Assembly: GCA_026826555.1 (NCBI GenBank)
Contig: JAKSZT010054570.1
Coordinates: forward strand, 878,292 to 942,291
From: Tolypeutes matacus
Lineage: Eukaryota; Chordata; Mammalia; Cingulata; Chlamyphoridae
Direction: 5' to 3'
DNA: 64,000 nt
The notes beneath the pieces were generated by a model. The model was not told the DNA's origin. It saw nothing but the letters and a program-made list of their open reading frames with translations, and made no database searches. The translations under genes were made by a program, and so were the position numbers. Below, one piece after another: positions 22,601 to 37,600 of the stretch. Numbering within the stretch: the first letter of the stretch is position 1; every line of letters starts with the position of its first letter.

Positions 22601-25600
22601 AAGTTTCATCTTCCCAACTCCTTTTATGGTTATTTCCCTCCATGCTTTGAGAGGTTTTGTCTATCAAACGACATTTTTTTTTTTTTTTAAGGAAATGGAA
22701 AAACTAACTACAAAATTTATTTGGAAGGGTAAGTCAAATGACATTTTTATAATGTATAATGTTTTTCAACCAGATTATAATGATAATGGTAATTTTCATT
22801 AATTGAGCAACTACTACATGCTTGGTGCTGTCCTAAGCATTTCACATGCCTTAATCCTCTCCTCCTCATGCTGCTCAGTGAAGTAGATTCTATTATTTAT
22901 TGTCATTTCCATATCACAGAAGAGGAAATGGAGGCACAGTGTGGTCAAGTTCTTCACCCAGGGTCACTCAGGGACTAGAACCCCAGCAGACTTGCTGCTG
23001 AGCTTGCTTTTAACTACTATATTATATGTTATATTGCCTCAAGACAAAACTCCATGAGAGAAAAAGAAAAGAAAACCCCCATGAGGCTGAGGACCTCATC
23101 TGTTTTATTTGCCACTGTGTCCTTAAGGTCTAGAACAGTGTCAGGCAAGAGCAGATGTGTGAGTTTGAGTGAATCAGTGAGATAACCACTGAGTGGTGAG
23201 TGGATGAAAGCCTGGATGCCTGCACTGTCTTGTTAGGGGAAAATGTGATTTCCCTTAGGTTTTTAACATTTGATTGTGAACTAGCACCAGCCCCCACTGC
23301 CAATTATTACCTTTGTAGACCCAGAGATTGGAAAGCCAACTCCTGTTTGACAGATGAGAAAACCGAGACTCAGAGACTGACTCGGTCAAGGTCACACAAC
23401 CAGAGGCTACAGCCCAAGTGTCCCTGAGAGCATCTACCCGTTCTTCTGTGACCCCCGGAGCTCTACTATTTACATCACCTCTGGGGCCCTCTCGGGTCAT
23501 CCTGGGGGTGAATTACCCTGGACTGTGTGCTGGCCCTGATCTGGGGCACTTCCAGGAGACCTGGGCATCCCAGACCGATGCTGCAGTTACCCGAACGTTC
23601 CCTGGCTGCCCCCAACCCCACCCTCTACCATTCCAAGAGAAGGGCCAGCAAAAAGGTCCTCAGAGAAAACCCTTAAGCAGAGTCACCTCCAAAAACCCCA
23701 GGGGAGGCAGCATGAGAAAAGAAGCCAGCAGGTCAGCCTGTGCTCCCCCCGCCCCCCCCCTTCCCAGGGGTCCTCCCAGGTTAGGGCAATGGAAAGCCTT
23801 GAGGGTGGCCCAGGGAGGGGAACAATGCTGCACTCAGCACTCACCTTTCGTCCCACTCCTTTGCAGCCCCACTGCCAGTTCCTGTCCATGTTTCGATACC
23901 AGTTTAAGGGACCTCTTGCAGGGGGGAGGAGTAAGAGAAGAATAAAAATTAGGAAAGCTTTTAGCAGATAACTATGCTACAGACTCCAATTGGACTCAGC
24001 TCTGCAAACAGCCAGTTATCCTGGGAAGAGTAAAGTTTTATGCAGGGGGAGAGAATAGTACAGAGGATTCACCCTAGTTGCCCAGGACGCTTTCCATACT
24101 TTAACTGGCAAGGATACAGCGCATGGAGGCAGGACTCAGATAAGGGGGTGACAAACTCTGCAACGGGCATTCAGGAGCGTGTGGAAGCTGGCCCAACAGT
24201 GCCTTCCGTATTTTCCAAGGGTTATATGTATCAGAAAGTGGTGAGGTGGCTGGGGGTGAAAACGCCCTTGGTTTAGCTCCTTCATCATTCCAGAGGCCAA
24301 TCCCTTACCCCGGGAAACCCACTGTAAAACGGGACTTCAGGAGGCAGTGCAAGGGTGCCCTTCTTGTGACAGGTAGGGGTGACCCCAGGGCTGTGCCAGG
24401 AGCACTCTCCAATCCTCAGGTAGGGTCAGGGTTGGCTCTTTCACACCCTCAGGGCTCCTCCAGAGGAGAGGAGGGGTCTGGGAATACCTCGGGCAAGCCC
24501 CTTGTCCTTGCAGGATTTCTAATTTTCTCTCCTGTACCAGGATGGGGTGAGACCAGATTCTCTCTAAATTCCCCTTCCAGACTGGATCTTTCCCCAAGTC
24601 TGAGAATCTTAAGTTGTTGGCACATGCAGCCCCTAAAACAGGGGACCTGCTTAAAAAAAAAAAAAAAACAAATAAACAAACAAAAAGAAACAGAAGAGCT
24701 ACGAGCTGAGCCATGGGAGAGACTGAGGCTTGAAGAGCCACCGTGACACGCATCCATATCAAAGGTTGCAGGGGCCTGAGGATCTCTGGGGCTGGGCCGC
24801 ACTGGGCAGCGGGAGGCACAATCGCTCGGCTGTTTAGGCGCCGTGGGATGTAAGTGGAGGAAGGAGGTGCAGGGAGAGAGGCATAAGGGAGAGAAGGAGA
24901 ATCGAAATGCCGGCCTTGGAGACTTATGGTGAAGCCCAGTGGGAGATGTAATCGTGACCTTCAAATTTATGCAATATTCAGATATTTGAAGGGATATGCA
25001 GAAAAGGGGATTTTAGAGTAATTCTTGGTGATTCCAGAGCAGGGGCCCTTAATGTCAAAATAAAAATAGACCTGAGAAGAAGGAATGAATGAAGTTTTGA
25101 TACATGCTACAACCAGGATGAACCTTGAAAACATTATGCTAAATGAAAGAAGCTAGTCACAAAAGACCACATAAGATATGATTCCATCTATATGAAATAT
25201 AGAGAAGAGGCAAATCCACAGTGATAGAAAATAAACTCTGGTGATTGCCTAGGGCTGGGGGTGGAAGGTGGGTGGGGAAGTGACTGCTCAAGGGTATGGA
25301 GTTTCTTTTTGGATGGATGCAAGGATCTAAAACTGATTATGGTGATGGTTACATAACTCTGAATATATTAAAAACCATTGCATTGTACACTTTAAATGGG
25401 TAAATCTATGGCATGTGAATTGTATCTTTAAAAAAGTGGAGAGATATATATGTATACTTTATAAATGTATATGTATAAAGTAAATCCAAGCTCTGTATGA
25501 TGTTATGCATGTTTGTTTTATAAGTTCACAACTTTTACTATACACTTACTGTTTATGTATGTTCATGTATGAGTGATATACTTCAATAAATTTTTTAAAT

Positions 25601-28600
25601 AAAAAAAAAAAAACAAAAAAAAAAACAGAGTAGATCCAAGCAGTCTATAACCTCTTGAAAATGTACACAATTTTTGAGTTTATGTCGGCTTTTGTGTTTT
25701 TCTGAAGAAAGAATCCAGAGCTGCCAGCTGATTTCCAGAGGGATCTGGGCTGATAAATTCTTAAAAACCTCTATCCTACATGGGTCCATTAGCATAAGGA
25801 AGAGTGAACTGAACTATTCCCAAATGCAGAAGGCCAACTTAATAAGGTAGTGAGTCTCCTGATACTGGAGGAATTCAAGCAGAGGTTGGCCAGGCATTCA
25901 CAAGGGATGGTGTGGAAGGGAATCAGGCCTTGCCCTCCAACCCGAGAGCCGAGGCCTCCCTCTTGGCTGACCATCTCTCATCTGTGTTGTGGCACCTTTC
26001 TCTCTTTACCTGAAACCAGACATCTTGAACTGCTGCACATAGAATTGGATTTCCTCCTCGGTGACCATCTTGCTGAGGCTGGGCTCTTCTGGGTTACCCA
26101 CCAGGAGTCCTCCTGCAGAAAGCACGAGTTTCCTTTCGCACCCTCCGTGCCAGGTGTCTGAGCTCTAACACTGGCATTCCTGATCGAGGCTAAGCTCCTA
26201 ATTGCCTCTCATGTCCCACCTGAACCTATAGGGAAGGACCCTGTGGTCCTTCATCAGTTGTTCTCTCTTCCTTTTCCAAAATGAGCCCGTCTCCTCTCTC
26301 AGTCCAAGCTAATGCTGCCATTCTGGAACCCAGTGGTCCAGCTCCTGACGTGTTCCATGCCCAGGCTTCAACTTCAGGGGCTGTTGTCACTGCTCTAGAA
26401 TAAACTACACCCTCCCCCTTCAAAATTTTAAACAAAACTCAGTTCCAGGATGACACCATTGCAGGTGGACTTTAGCTATATTCCAAGCCCAACCACCCAT
26501 CCAGCTACCCGTCTCCTCTAGACTAAACCTTTTTCTAAATAGCTTATTAATTATGGCTATTTTTAAAAAAAGATATTACAACTGTCAGAGATTCTTGGAA
26601 TTTTCAAAGCACTTGCTCTGTTTTTCCTTCAGACTGGAAGAAAAATCGAGGTCGGCAGGAGCACATTCTATTGCCTGGTGCTCACCTCACAGACCCTCAC
26701 ACAGTGTTCCCCATGTGGAATCCTACCTTGTTTGTAGGAGTGTAAAATGTATTTCTACAGTACCCGGTTTCCCCTGGAAAGTGACCTTGTGAGGACAACT
26801 GAAAGCCCAGAGACCACTGCAACTTCACAGGGGACAGCTCCCAAAATCATGCATGTCACTATTTTGGACAGAACTGGCTCACCACTTTCAGGCTTGTGAA
26901 GCTTCTGAGTAAAAGAGCTTGGTGGAGGAAATGCCAGCAGACTATGGCTCAGGAGGCCCAGGTGGGGTCTAGACCTACTCAGGTACCAGGTGATCCTGCA
27001 GGGGTTGGTCCCCTCTCCTGGGTCTCAGGCCCTTACCAGTAGATGGTGCAACTGCCCTGGTCGAGCTCTAAGATTCCTCTGAGCTTTTCCTATTTAAGAT
27101 CTTGAATCCCAAGCTCCCTAAAGCAAAGGACCTAGAGATTGTAGGGTCAGGACCAGGGTTAGGGGCAAGCACTCTTGAGCTCTGCGGGAACCTTTGCTAG
27201 ACATGTCAAAGTTCAGGGCTGAAAGGTGGCTGCTGCTGCCCATAGCAGTCAGAGGGAGAGAAGCTCATTTAATGTTCACTGGTTCCTGCCCCCCAGCTCT
27301 CTTCTCCTCTAAGAATGTCTCTTACCCTTTTCACAGATTTTGTAGGTGGTGATGAAAGTCTGTAGGGAGAAAAGAATTGTAAATGATGATGTTGGTGAGG
27401 TAAAACAAATATCCTGGAACAGGTCATCTGAAAACCCTTCCAAAACAAGAGACCAATGAGTGCTAAATAGACTATTTAAAAAACCTGCTAAAAACTCCCA
27501 AGAGAGTTAGGGGAATCCTCAGGGGCCTTGGCAAAGAGGGAGCTGACAACGGAAACTCTTGGTGCAAGGTGGGACAAGCCAGCTCCAGGACACATGCAGA
27601 TCATGGTCATGGAAAGACTTGGGTTTAGAGACCAAATGGGAACAAGAGCTGAGCCCTTAGGCCAACAGCATGTGGTAAGTTAGACATAAGAGACTCCCTG
27701 CCCCTTTACAAGAAATCTGGGGCCCTTGAAGTGCTATACCCTAGTGAAAGGGTGGATTAGAAAAAATCCATCATAACAGGAAGAGATCAAAGGAGCTGGT
27801 CTCTCTCAGCTTGATTCTAAGAGGAAAGCATAAACAGCTCCCATGGGAATTCTTAACTACAGGCCTGCTTTCATGTGCATTTGGGTTTGATTTTATACTA
27901 TCTGAATGATCTGGGCACCCCCAAGGCCAGAAGTAAATAGCAATGACAATAACAAAAAACCACACCAACACAAACTGAGCCTGGCCTGGTAATGGCACTG
28001 GGATGCCCGGCAGAAGCAAATGCTAAACCTCTCAAGAGGGTCATTTCCTCAAGCCAAATTGAAGCAGACTGTTGCAGATTAAGTGCTGCTGAAGATGAGC
28101 TCACAATCCCAAATTACAAAACTCACACACACACACAAGGCCCCAATAATGAAAGACAGAAAACATAGCGGACATAATAGCAGACAGTAAAATGAGACTC
28201 TCCAAGAACATCAAACAACAGAATTTGCAGCAAGTGAGCGCGAGAGAATGAAAAGTCAGTATGCTTAAAACGATGAAAGACATAAAGTTGGGAACTGGAA
28301 GACAAGAATAGAACAAGCTACGTCCATCAAAAGAGATCAGAATAATATGAAAAAAAAAACAAATACAACTTTTATAAGTTGAGAACATGTTCACTGAAAT
28401 TAAAAGGAAATTAAAAGATGGGTTAAACTGCAGAATTGACAGAGCTAAAGGACAATAGACAGAAAGGGAGACCGGAAGCAGATGTCTTACAAGAAACGAC
28501 AGATGCTTTCTGGGGGCAATAATTGTCAACCTAGAATTCTATATGCAGATAAACTCTTCTTCAAGATTAACAGCAAAATAAAGATATTTTCAGACCAAGA

Positions 28601-31600
28601 AATTATGAGTTTACCATTAACAGACACTTATTGAAAGAATTACTAAAGAAGGTACTTCATGAAGAAAGAAGTGGAACCCAATATGAGGGAGTAAGATGCA
28701 AAAAATGATCAACAAAAAAATGGGAAAACATGGGAATATCTAAGCATGCACTGATTGTATGCAAAAGAACAAAAGTAGTGATAATGTCTACTGCCACGGA
28801 TGATAGGTGGGTGGGTGTAAATGGGGCTCAAGCATTATAAGCTTCTTTGGTTGTTCAAAAAAAAAAAAGGATTAGAGATATACATTAATATTGGGCTTTG
28901 ATAAGTCAATTACGCATATTAAAATGTTAATACTAATAATGGCCTAATGTCTAAACTGTCTCTATTATAACCACCCTGTAATCTTAGCTTCATAGCCCTA
29001 CTGGTGTGTGACAGTGAGGATGCTGTATTAATACAGTCAGACTACAGAAACAAAGAAAAGAAGGCCAAGTTGCTAATTCCCAGACCCTGCCATGTCCCAA
29101 GCCCCCAGGGCAAAGCCATCTGAAGACCTGCACACTGGCAGCTCCCACTTCCTGCGTACCCAGAGCCCTTTCCCATCACCTCATCATTTGTTCTGAAGAA
29201 ACTTTTGAAAGTACGACTCAGGTTCTTTTCCAGTTCAGCTTCAGCCACGCCCTGAAACAATTAAGAAGACAAAAATGAAGGACTTCTCAGAAATCGTGGA
29301 AATCGTACCTCCTTCCCCATCCAACTGAAAGCAAGAAGCCCCATCCGGCCCATGTTTCATTAGAATTGCATTAATTTGAATTTTCAGGTTAAAACACATC
29401 GTTTTAAAAAAGGTTAAAGTAAAATATAAGATGTTAACAGTGGCCCCTTTGGGAGGTGGGATTATGGATACTGCTTTATTTTCTTCTCTTTTATGTTTTT
29501 CAAACTTCCTTCAATGGAAATGTATTACTTTTAATAATCCCTTTAAAGAATGAAATAAGGCTGGTACCGGAATAGATTGGTGGCTGAAGGGGAGGCAAAG
29601 GAGAATTCTCAGAATTCTAAATGAAAGGAAGAATTTCAAGGATTTTGAGAAGCTAAGTAGAAAAGCTATTCCATTTACTCATCTAATTTTGCTGCAGTAA
29701 CGTCAAAACTAACTCCTATTTGAACCTAAATTATTACAGACTATCAGACTATCAATGGATTATCTTCCCACTGGCAGGGCAACAAGCTTTTCATTGTTAA
29801 AGAGCTGGGACCATATCCATTTTAGTAACAAATTGTCCAGGACTTTACACCTCGTGGATGTGTTACAACATTTATTTGTTGAATCTTTACATCGTTCTTT
29901 AGCCATTGCTGGGTCTCTGGTTTGTACACAACTGGACTGTTGTCTGGCTTGAATTTGCGTCAAATTTGCTCCTTCCCACCAACCTGCTGGGCTCCTTCTC
30001 TGGCCAACTTGGCCAAGAGATGCTAGTACAAGATGGGGTAACCTTTCCTGATGGTTCAGAGAGTGGAGGTGAGGGTTGAATGGGGACCTACTAGAAGAGC
30101 TCCAGGTTACTAAGAAGTCCTTCTGTGGGCTGGGGAAGAGAGTCTTGAGGAGGCTCTGGGTCCAGGTCCCTCATCTCTTCCCGCTTCTCCCTATCCCTAC
30201 CCCTAATTGTAGAACATTTCCACAAAGCAGATACTAAGTACAGGGAGGCAGATAGCAGGGGCTTTGAGATCTAGCAGTGGCTCTACGGGCTGGTGTCTCC
30301 TGGATCCATGTTTTTTTTTAGGGCATAAAGGGTCATCTTACTCAGCTCTCTTTTTTCTGGAAGTTGAAAGCCCTTGGACCTGATGCAGCTGTTACAGAAA
30401 CAGCTGAAAGAAAGAACTCTCTCTGAGGCAAGGCTCCACCAGGGGCCACCATTCAGAAATAATAAAAATCCTTCAGCGACCCAGTCCGGAAGGCGGTCCT
30501 AGCATAACCAGAGGGAACCAGAGTAAGATAGTAGCCATGCCAACCTGCTTTTCTCTCCTCTTTTCCAACTGCACTCCTGACTGTGCCTCAGGCACCAGCT
30601 ACACAGGATGGCAGGATGTTCTCTGAATGGGTACTCTACTTACCCACCTTCCTGGGTTAACAGATTATAACATTTACCAAGAACTCCCACTTCCCTCAGC
30701 TTGGCAGTCAAGAAACCTTCCATGCGGGTCCCAAACACTGTCTTCCCTGTGAAGTCGTGCCTTCTCCACTTCAAAATAACTCCACTTTTCTTTGATCCCA
30801 CAGAGCCTCTTTTTGTTTTTTGAGGTACAGGATCCAAGGATTGAACCCAGGACCTCTCATGTGGAAAGCTGGCACTCAACCACTGAGTCACATCGGTTTC
30901 CCTAAGTTGGTTTTTTTCATTTGTTTGTTTGTGTTTTTGTTTTTAGGAGGCACCGGGAACTGAACCTGGGACCTCCCACATGGGAAGCAGGCGGCTCAAC
31001 CGCTTGAGCCACACCCGCTCCTCACTGCAGAGCCTTTGACGTGTTCTCCTTCTTCCATGGACCATCCTTGAGGGCAGGGATGCATCTCACTCATCTTATT
31101 TGGCAGCATCCATTGCTGGTCTTGAGATAAAGTCGGGGCTGAATATATGTTTGTTCTTTTCCTTAATATTCCCAGAGAGGAAGATCCTGCCAGCCACATC
31201 TATAAAATATTCTAGTGACCAGCAACCTCAGTCCTCGCACACTTAATGAGGTCAACTCAATACTACGATTTATTTATTCTGTTCTCTATGTATCATGAGA
31301 GCATTGCATCTGTGAGATGGTTAAGCGCTGAAGAAAACATTTATCATCAGGCAGTTTGGTTCTGTGGTTTGAGATTTTCTGATGAAAGCAGTGTCGGTGT
31401 GTTCATTATCAGTCCCTGGCGTTTATAAGATTCAATTATGATGGAGAATCAGTCATGGCCTTCTGCAATGTGATGAATGTCCAGGCAAGAGTCAGCCAGA
31501 AGGAAGAACATTTTAAGTGCTTGATGAAAACCCTGGTCAGCCGTGCATGTCACCATCGGTGTTTGTTTTTATTTATTGTTCTGGAAACGGTGGCTGCTCA

Positions 31601-34600
31601 TGAGCTTAGAAATGCATTTCAGAGTCTGGAAGAATCTCCCGAGTTCTTGACAGGGCTTCGGCCCTCAAATGGCCCTTAAAAGAGCAAACAGATGCCAAAA
31701 GGGTCGATAAAAAATCAAAGAGAGTAAAAAGGTAAATAAGTCTGTTTATTTATATAAAAGCATATCAGATCAACAGGGAGAATTAGGACAAAGGTGAAGG
31801 TGAGAAAGGGGAGAAAGGTTGTACCCTGGCTATGTGCCCAGAGGATCCCATGTGACCCTCCTTAATTTACAAAAGATAACACTCTATTTTTAAGTCCCAC
31901 TGAAAATTGACATATTTTCCTATCTGCACAGCTAGATGGTGGCTCTTCCTTTTATGCTCTCAAAATAGAAGTTAAAGGATGCACTTTACAGTCCAACAAG
32001 CAGGATTTCTAGCCCCAGCACAGGCACCTATTAGCTGGACAACTTAATCTCCCAGGGCCTCTGTCTCCTCATCTCTAAAATGGGGGTTTTGTAAGGATAA
32101 AATGATGCTTGACACATCATTTTCTCCATCATTAAAGTTATCCAACTGTATCAGAATGATCTATCTGTGGATCCAGGTCCCTCATCACCTGTAAGTTTCT
32201 TATGTATCTATACCATACCTTATTTATATATTTTTTTCCTATGGCCACAGCCTTGTATAGTAGATCCTCAATAAAGGCTAGATGGATAAGGATGGATGGG
32301 AAGGAGGAAGGGAGAGAGAAAAGAAAGAAGGAAGGAAATGTGAGATAAAGGCTTTGGTGGAACTGCCTTTTTATCAACCCCATGGTCTGTGGGGTTTATT
32401 TTTCTGCTCCCCACTACCGGGCAATTGACTTCCAGAAGAGGAGCTGAGTACTAACCTAGAGAACAAAAGCAAGAGAACGGATCTGCTCTATTACTCAAAA
32501 GCAAACTGAAGACAGCGTCTAGGCTTTAAAACAAAGCCCTTGGAATTCCATGAATACTGAAGCTTTGTCTCAAGAGTACTCTGAGGTAATTTAAGGATAA
32601 ACGAGTTCCTTAAGGGTCAAAGTAGAAACTGTGTGAGTGACTTGAAGTAAGTGAAACCAACCTTGGAGAATTCATGAGAATATCTCGGTCTCTCATACTT
32701 ACTATTCCTCTCTTACCTCTCCTTCTATATCACAGAAACTCAGAGCTAGACGGAAACTTCTAATTCTCATCTCCCTTGGTTTCCATTGCTTGGAGGTCAG
32801 TATCTCTAGCTTCACAGTTATTCCTGAGACATATTTCTAACTGTCCCATCAACTTGTCCTGGTGGAGATCTTGTCAGACTCCTCAATTTGTTAATTAAAA
32901 ATTAACTTTAAAAACAAGTAAAGGCAAATGTAGTTTTTTTATGCAATCTGTCATGCATGTCCCTCCTTAAGAAGTGTCTCGATTTGGGGAGGGATGAAGA
33001 GGGAACGGGGACAGGGTCTTCGTAACCCTCTGGTTCAGTGGAGGCAGCAGGATGGGGGATCCCTGTGGAGTGGCGTTCCGTGGGAACACAGGCTCAGGCA
33101 CGACAGAAACTTCCAGCAAATGACCGCTTTACTACTTACACAGCACCTAGGGTCCAAAAGATCAGGGGAAGAGACCCACTGTGGCCGGTCTCCCAGTTAG
33201 GCCAACTGCAATGGTCAGGGGAGGTGGATGGCAGCTCTGCAGGCCCCACTTGGCATCAGAGAGGAGAGACAAATCTGTGCTGCAGGAGAGCAAGGGTGGG
33301 GTATTTACACACCCCAGGGGGAGGGGGTCCTGCTACTGAGAGCTCCTGCACTTATAAGCAGCTGGGGCTTCATCCCCCAACCCCCTCCCCAAGGAATGGA
33401 AACATATTCTAACATCTGCACACAAAAGAAAAGGGGGGTAGGCTGGGGCTTGGTGATGGCCACTAGGTGTGTCTGTGACTTCCCCAGCAATCCCTGAGGT
33501 GGAGGTTCCCAGGATCCAAAGCACTCTGGACATCTCTTTATCCCTCCAGGGCACATCCATCCCTGTGTACATACATTCAACTCACTGGCAGTCAGAGGAG
33601 CCACAGAGGGTGGGGTACAGTGAAGGTGATGGGAGTTTTGTCTTGAGACTTCTCCCTGGGAGAGCTGGCATCAGCATGGTTCCCAGTCACCTCACTGGCC
33701 ACAGAGGAGGGGGTGGAGGGCAGGGAGCTGCCCTCTTTATCTCAGACCCTCAGCTCTCCTCACTTAGATATTTCCCTTCTTCACCATCGGTAGAATTCCT
33801 CCTTTTAATTCTCCTCTCTTTTGTTCTTGCAAGATGTGAGAATTGGTACGTCTCAGAAGATGCCCTTCATTGCTTCTGTTGTTTCTTTGCTAAGACAATG
33901 GAGACAGCCACTTAAATAAAATTGCTGCTTCCACAAGGCAAGAGCTCGGCCAGCCCTCCTGTCCCTTTACAGTTAATACCAGAAAAGCTGTCTAGAAGGA
34001 TATATATGAGCTTCCCTCTAATCAGTGGGTTGGGACTGGCAACTCTGCTTCATGTTCTCTGTCTACATTAATAATAATTACTCAAATTCTTCTGGAACTC
34101 CGAGGCAGAGTTCTCTCAAAATAGGCCAGAAAACCTTACAAAAGTGGTTGTCCCTGAGGATGAAGAAGCTGGTGGTTGGAGGCTTCCAGAAATTCGGGCC
34201 AGAGGAGAACAAGAGAGATGGAAATTCAAGCCATGCCTCCACGGTGAAAGGACAGGAGGTCAGATGCCAACCACCATACTCCCGTGTGCTCTCTGCCACA
34301 GCACGGAGTCGGGCAGGTCATTTTACAGCTGAAGGAACTCAGGTTGAGATGTGTTAAGAGACTTGTTCAAGGTCACGTGGCTTATCAATGGGAAAGCTGG
34401 AACTAGAATACCAGACTTCCACTCCCTCAATATTTGGTTCTTTTCACTATAACATAACACTACCAGTTTAAGAAAATCAAAATAAAATGCCAAGAGTGTC
34501 TTCTATGGGAGGCACTCATCGTGACAGTGGAAGCCCAATTTCTTGTAAAATATATTATTTAGCTTTGAGAAACAATCGAAGTAATGTTCCTCAGCAGAGG

Positions 34601-37600
34601 ACTGGTTGAATAAATCATGGCCCATCTGTTTTATGAAATCCACAAAACCATTCAAAAGAAAGAGGTAAATCTATATGTACTGATAGGAAAATCTGTCCAG
34701 GATCTATAAAATAGAAAAGCAGTATGATTCTATTTATATTAAAAATTATATATATTTTCATATATATATACAGACATGCACATATACACATATACATGTA
34801 TTTACTTAAAAGTATACTGAAAAAAAAAGACCTGAGAATTACTCATCAAAATATTAATAGTAACTACTTCTGGATGGGTGATAAGGGATTTAATGTTTTA
34901 CTTTACATATCAGTACTTTTTTTTTTTTAAAGCAACAAGCATGAATTACCTTAATAATGAAAAAATTAAAAAAAAAAACAAACATGTAACTAATCATCTG
35001 CTGTTCATATAGCCTGAATAAATTATATTGTATTCTAGGTATTAAGGAAGACTCAACACCGTGAAGGGGAAAAAAGAAAATTGTTGGGGCACTCTTTATC
35101 CAGGAGAAACTTTTCTCTAGGCTAATACCTATAATTTCCTTTTCCCACATTTACTCTCTATCGTCCCATTTCTCATCTGGTTAAATCTTGAAACAAAAGC
35201 AGGTTTTGGTGTTTGAAATCTGCCTTGAGCTTGCAACGTGGTTCTAGTTGCACACCCACTCTTCCCTATAGAAATAAAACCTATGTGTGTGTGTGTTAAT
35301 GAGAAGTAGAAAGAGGGCAGATATTAGAGGGCAGGGTTAACAGGATATACTAGACATGCTCCGATTTGGTGAGTAAAGGGGCTGTGAGATCAACCCAGGC
35401 TAAGAAATAACCTGAAGAATCATAAGAATTAAAAAATGGAACAAGTCACACCGAAATTATCTCGGCCTGTCTTCTTGTTGTTGCCCTGAGCATCCTCTCC
35501 CTCATCCCTTTCTTACGATACAGATGGAAAGCCAATTATCCCTTCTCTGAGAAGGGAAGAAAAACCAAATCTTTTTCATTCGTTTGACTTGGCAAATCTA
35601 CAGGACAAGAAAATGGTTGGCTGAGGATTCAAAGCTCTAGGGCACCTGAATCTAACCCTGGAATTTATCTAAGCCCTGTATGTTGCCCTGTAGTACTCAG
35701 GAAATAGCGGAAGCCCAAAGAGAACCTCCACCCAGGTACTGACTGGAGCCTCCTTGACCTGAATGGGTCTGGAAGGGCCTGGAGCTCTCAAGCAGGAGGA
35801 GCTAGAGATAACCACCAAGGTCTCTTTCTGGCCTAGAGAGAGGTGGGGAAGGGGTTGGAAGAAGAGACAGGAAGGAGAGGTTGCCAGGCCCAACCTTCGG
35901 TCAAAGAGCAGCTCTTGATCTTATCCGTTATATTTATTGCCCTGAGTTCAGCCTAAGTTTGAAAGCCATCCAACCAGACCAACCCCTCTTTTTGTAGATG
36001 AGGAAACTTGAGGGCCAGAGATTAGTCAGTGACTCTGCTCATTTATTTCCTTATTGAGTAGGTACTGGACATGCTGGCAGGGTCACCTGGAAAGACCAGC
36101 CCCCGCTGCTGGACTCACCCCCATCTGCCGGCCACCTTTCAGCCCCAGTCTACTTGTTTGAATATCCGACATTTCCCTGCCACCGTGCTTTGTTCTTGAG
36201 AACAAAATCAACTCCCAAACTCTTATTGGAGGTGATTTGTAAGCTCAGTTACTAAAACAGAATAGACTGATTTTTCCACAAAGACTATTACAACTGTTGA
36301 AACAAACAAAACAAAACAAAACTTTGCCCTTTCTAAGTTGGCAATTAGAAAGTGGTTTTCTGTGGAGGGGGCATATCTCAGTGGTTGTACTTCTGCTTCA
36401 TATGCATGAGGTCCTGGGTTCAATCCCCAGGACTTCCTTTAAAAAAAAAAACACATGTTTTCCTCCTAAGGTCACTTTTTAAATCAGGGCTGAGTTCAAC
36501 CTGGATGGATCCCCACGGCATACAGAATAAAGTCCAAACTCCCTCACAGCATGGCTTAGGGGGGCGGCGCAGGTCAATATCCTCACCCAGTCACGTACTA
36601 GGCTCTTGGGCAACTTATTTTACCTCTCTGAGCCTCTGTTTCCTCAGCTGAAAAACAGGGTGAGAACCTCTTAGGGTTGTTGTAAGGATTACAAATCCTC
36701 TGGAATATAGGCACTCAAAAAAAACCAGTAGTTCTTACAGTGTGGTCTGGGACCCTTGGGGATATCTGAGTTTTCTTTCATGGGATTCATGACACTAAGT
36801 AAAATAAAATGGCCGACTACATTGGGCTTTGCCAGGAGGGGCCCTTTCGGAGAAAAGATTCCCAGAAGACAAGAACAATTTGACCTGCAAGGGGCTTTCC
36901 AAGACATGGAATTGCAGGCTAGCAATACCAGTTAAGATCCAGTAGAGATAGCTGATCAGAACAGACAAGCATACCATAATAATCAATGTTTATCTGCTCC
37001 CCACTTTGTAAGACCCACTATGTAAACATAATTTAGGCAAACTTTTGGCAAACAAGACTAGTTTAATATTTTTAAATTTTAATTATTAAAAAAATTAATA
37101 AATTTTAATAATTAATATTTATTGTTAAATAAAAACAGCTGTCTTCTGAATTCTTAGTGTTAAGTACAAGTCAAGCATAAACTTTTCTTTTTTCTTTTTT
37201 TTTAGGCAGTATGGGGGATTGAACCCAGGACCTTGTGCATAGGAAGCAGGTGCTCAACCACTGAGCTACATCCATTCCCCAATGAGAGTTGGTTTTTTCG
37301 TTTGCTTTGTTTTGTGTTTGTTTTTAGGAGGTACCGGGCATCCAACCTGGGACCTCATATATGGGAAGCAGGTGCTCAACCACTTGAGCTACATCCATTC
37401 CCCAAGGATAAACTTTTATTCTATTTTGGAATTTCTTTCTAAATTCATACAGGTTTACTGATCAAATAAGTTAGCATTATATCTACTAGATGTTTAATCT
37501 CTTATGCTTTATACTGACCTCATCATCCTTTATTTTTTTAGTGAATATCTTCTCACTTTTGAAAGTACCAAGTTTTGTTTTGTTTTTTTTTAAAGATTTT

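Larger units (their letters stand above)
21730..23844. other. EPHX2 intron 16
   Basis: Short GT tract near 21991-22004, TTTTA-rich tract near 22338-22360, a small L1 insertion near 22670-22740, a MIR, L2-like sequence near 23090-23180 and MIR-like sequence near 23270-23420. Confidence 0.6.
23915..26009. other. EPHX2 intron 15
   Basis: An A-rich tract lies at 24652-24690 and two L1 3' ends at 25070-25626. The rest is unassigned. Confidence 0.6.

Noticed and set aside
23418..23945. 175-codon plus-strand open frame
   Set aside because: Antisense shadow of EPHX2 exon 16 and flanking intron.
24246..24964. Overlapping 160-171-codon frames on both strands
   Set aside because: Within EPHX2 intron 15 over an A-rich tract (Lys/Phe runs). 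No protein features.
30812..31021. tRNA genes
   Set aside because: The A and B boxes here and in the other DAS copies belong to tRNA-derived SINEs. None folds as a complete functional tRNA in the text read.
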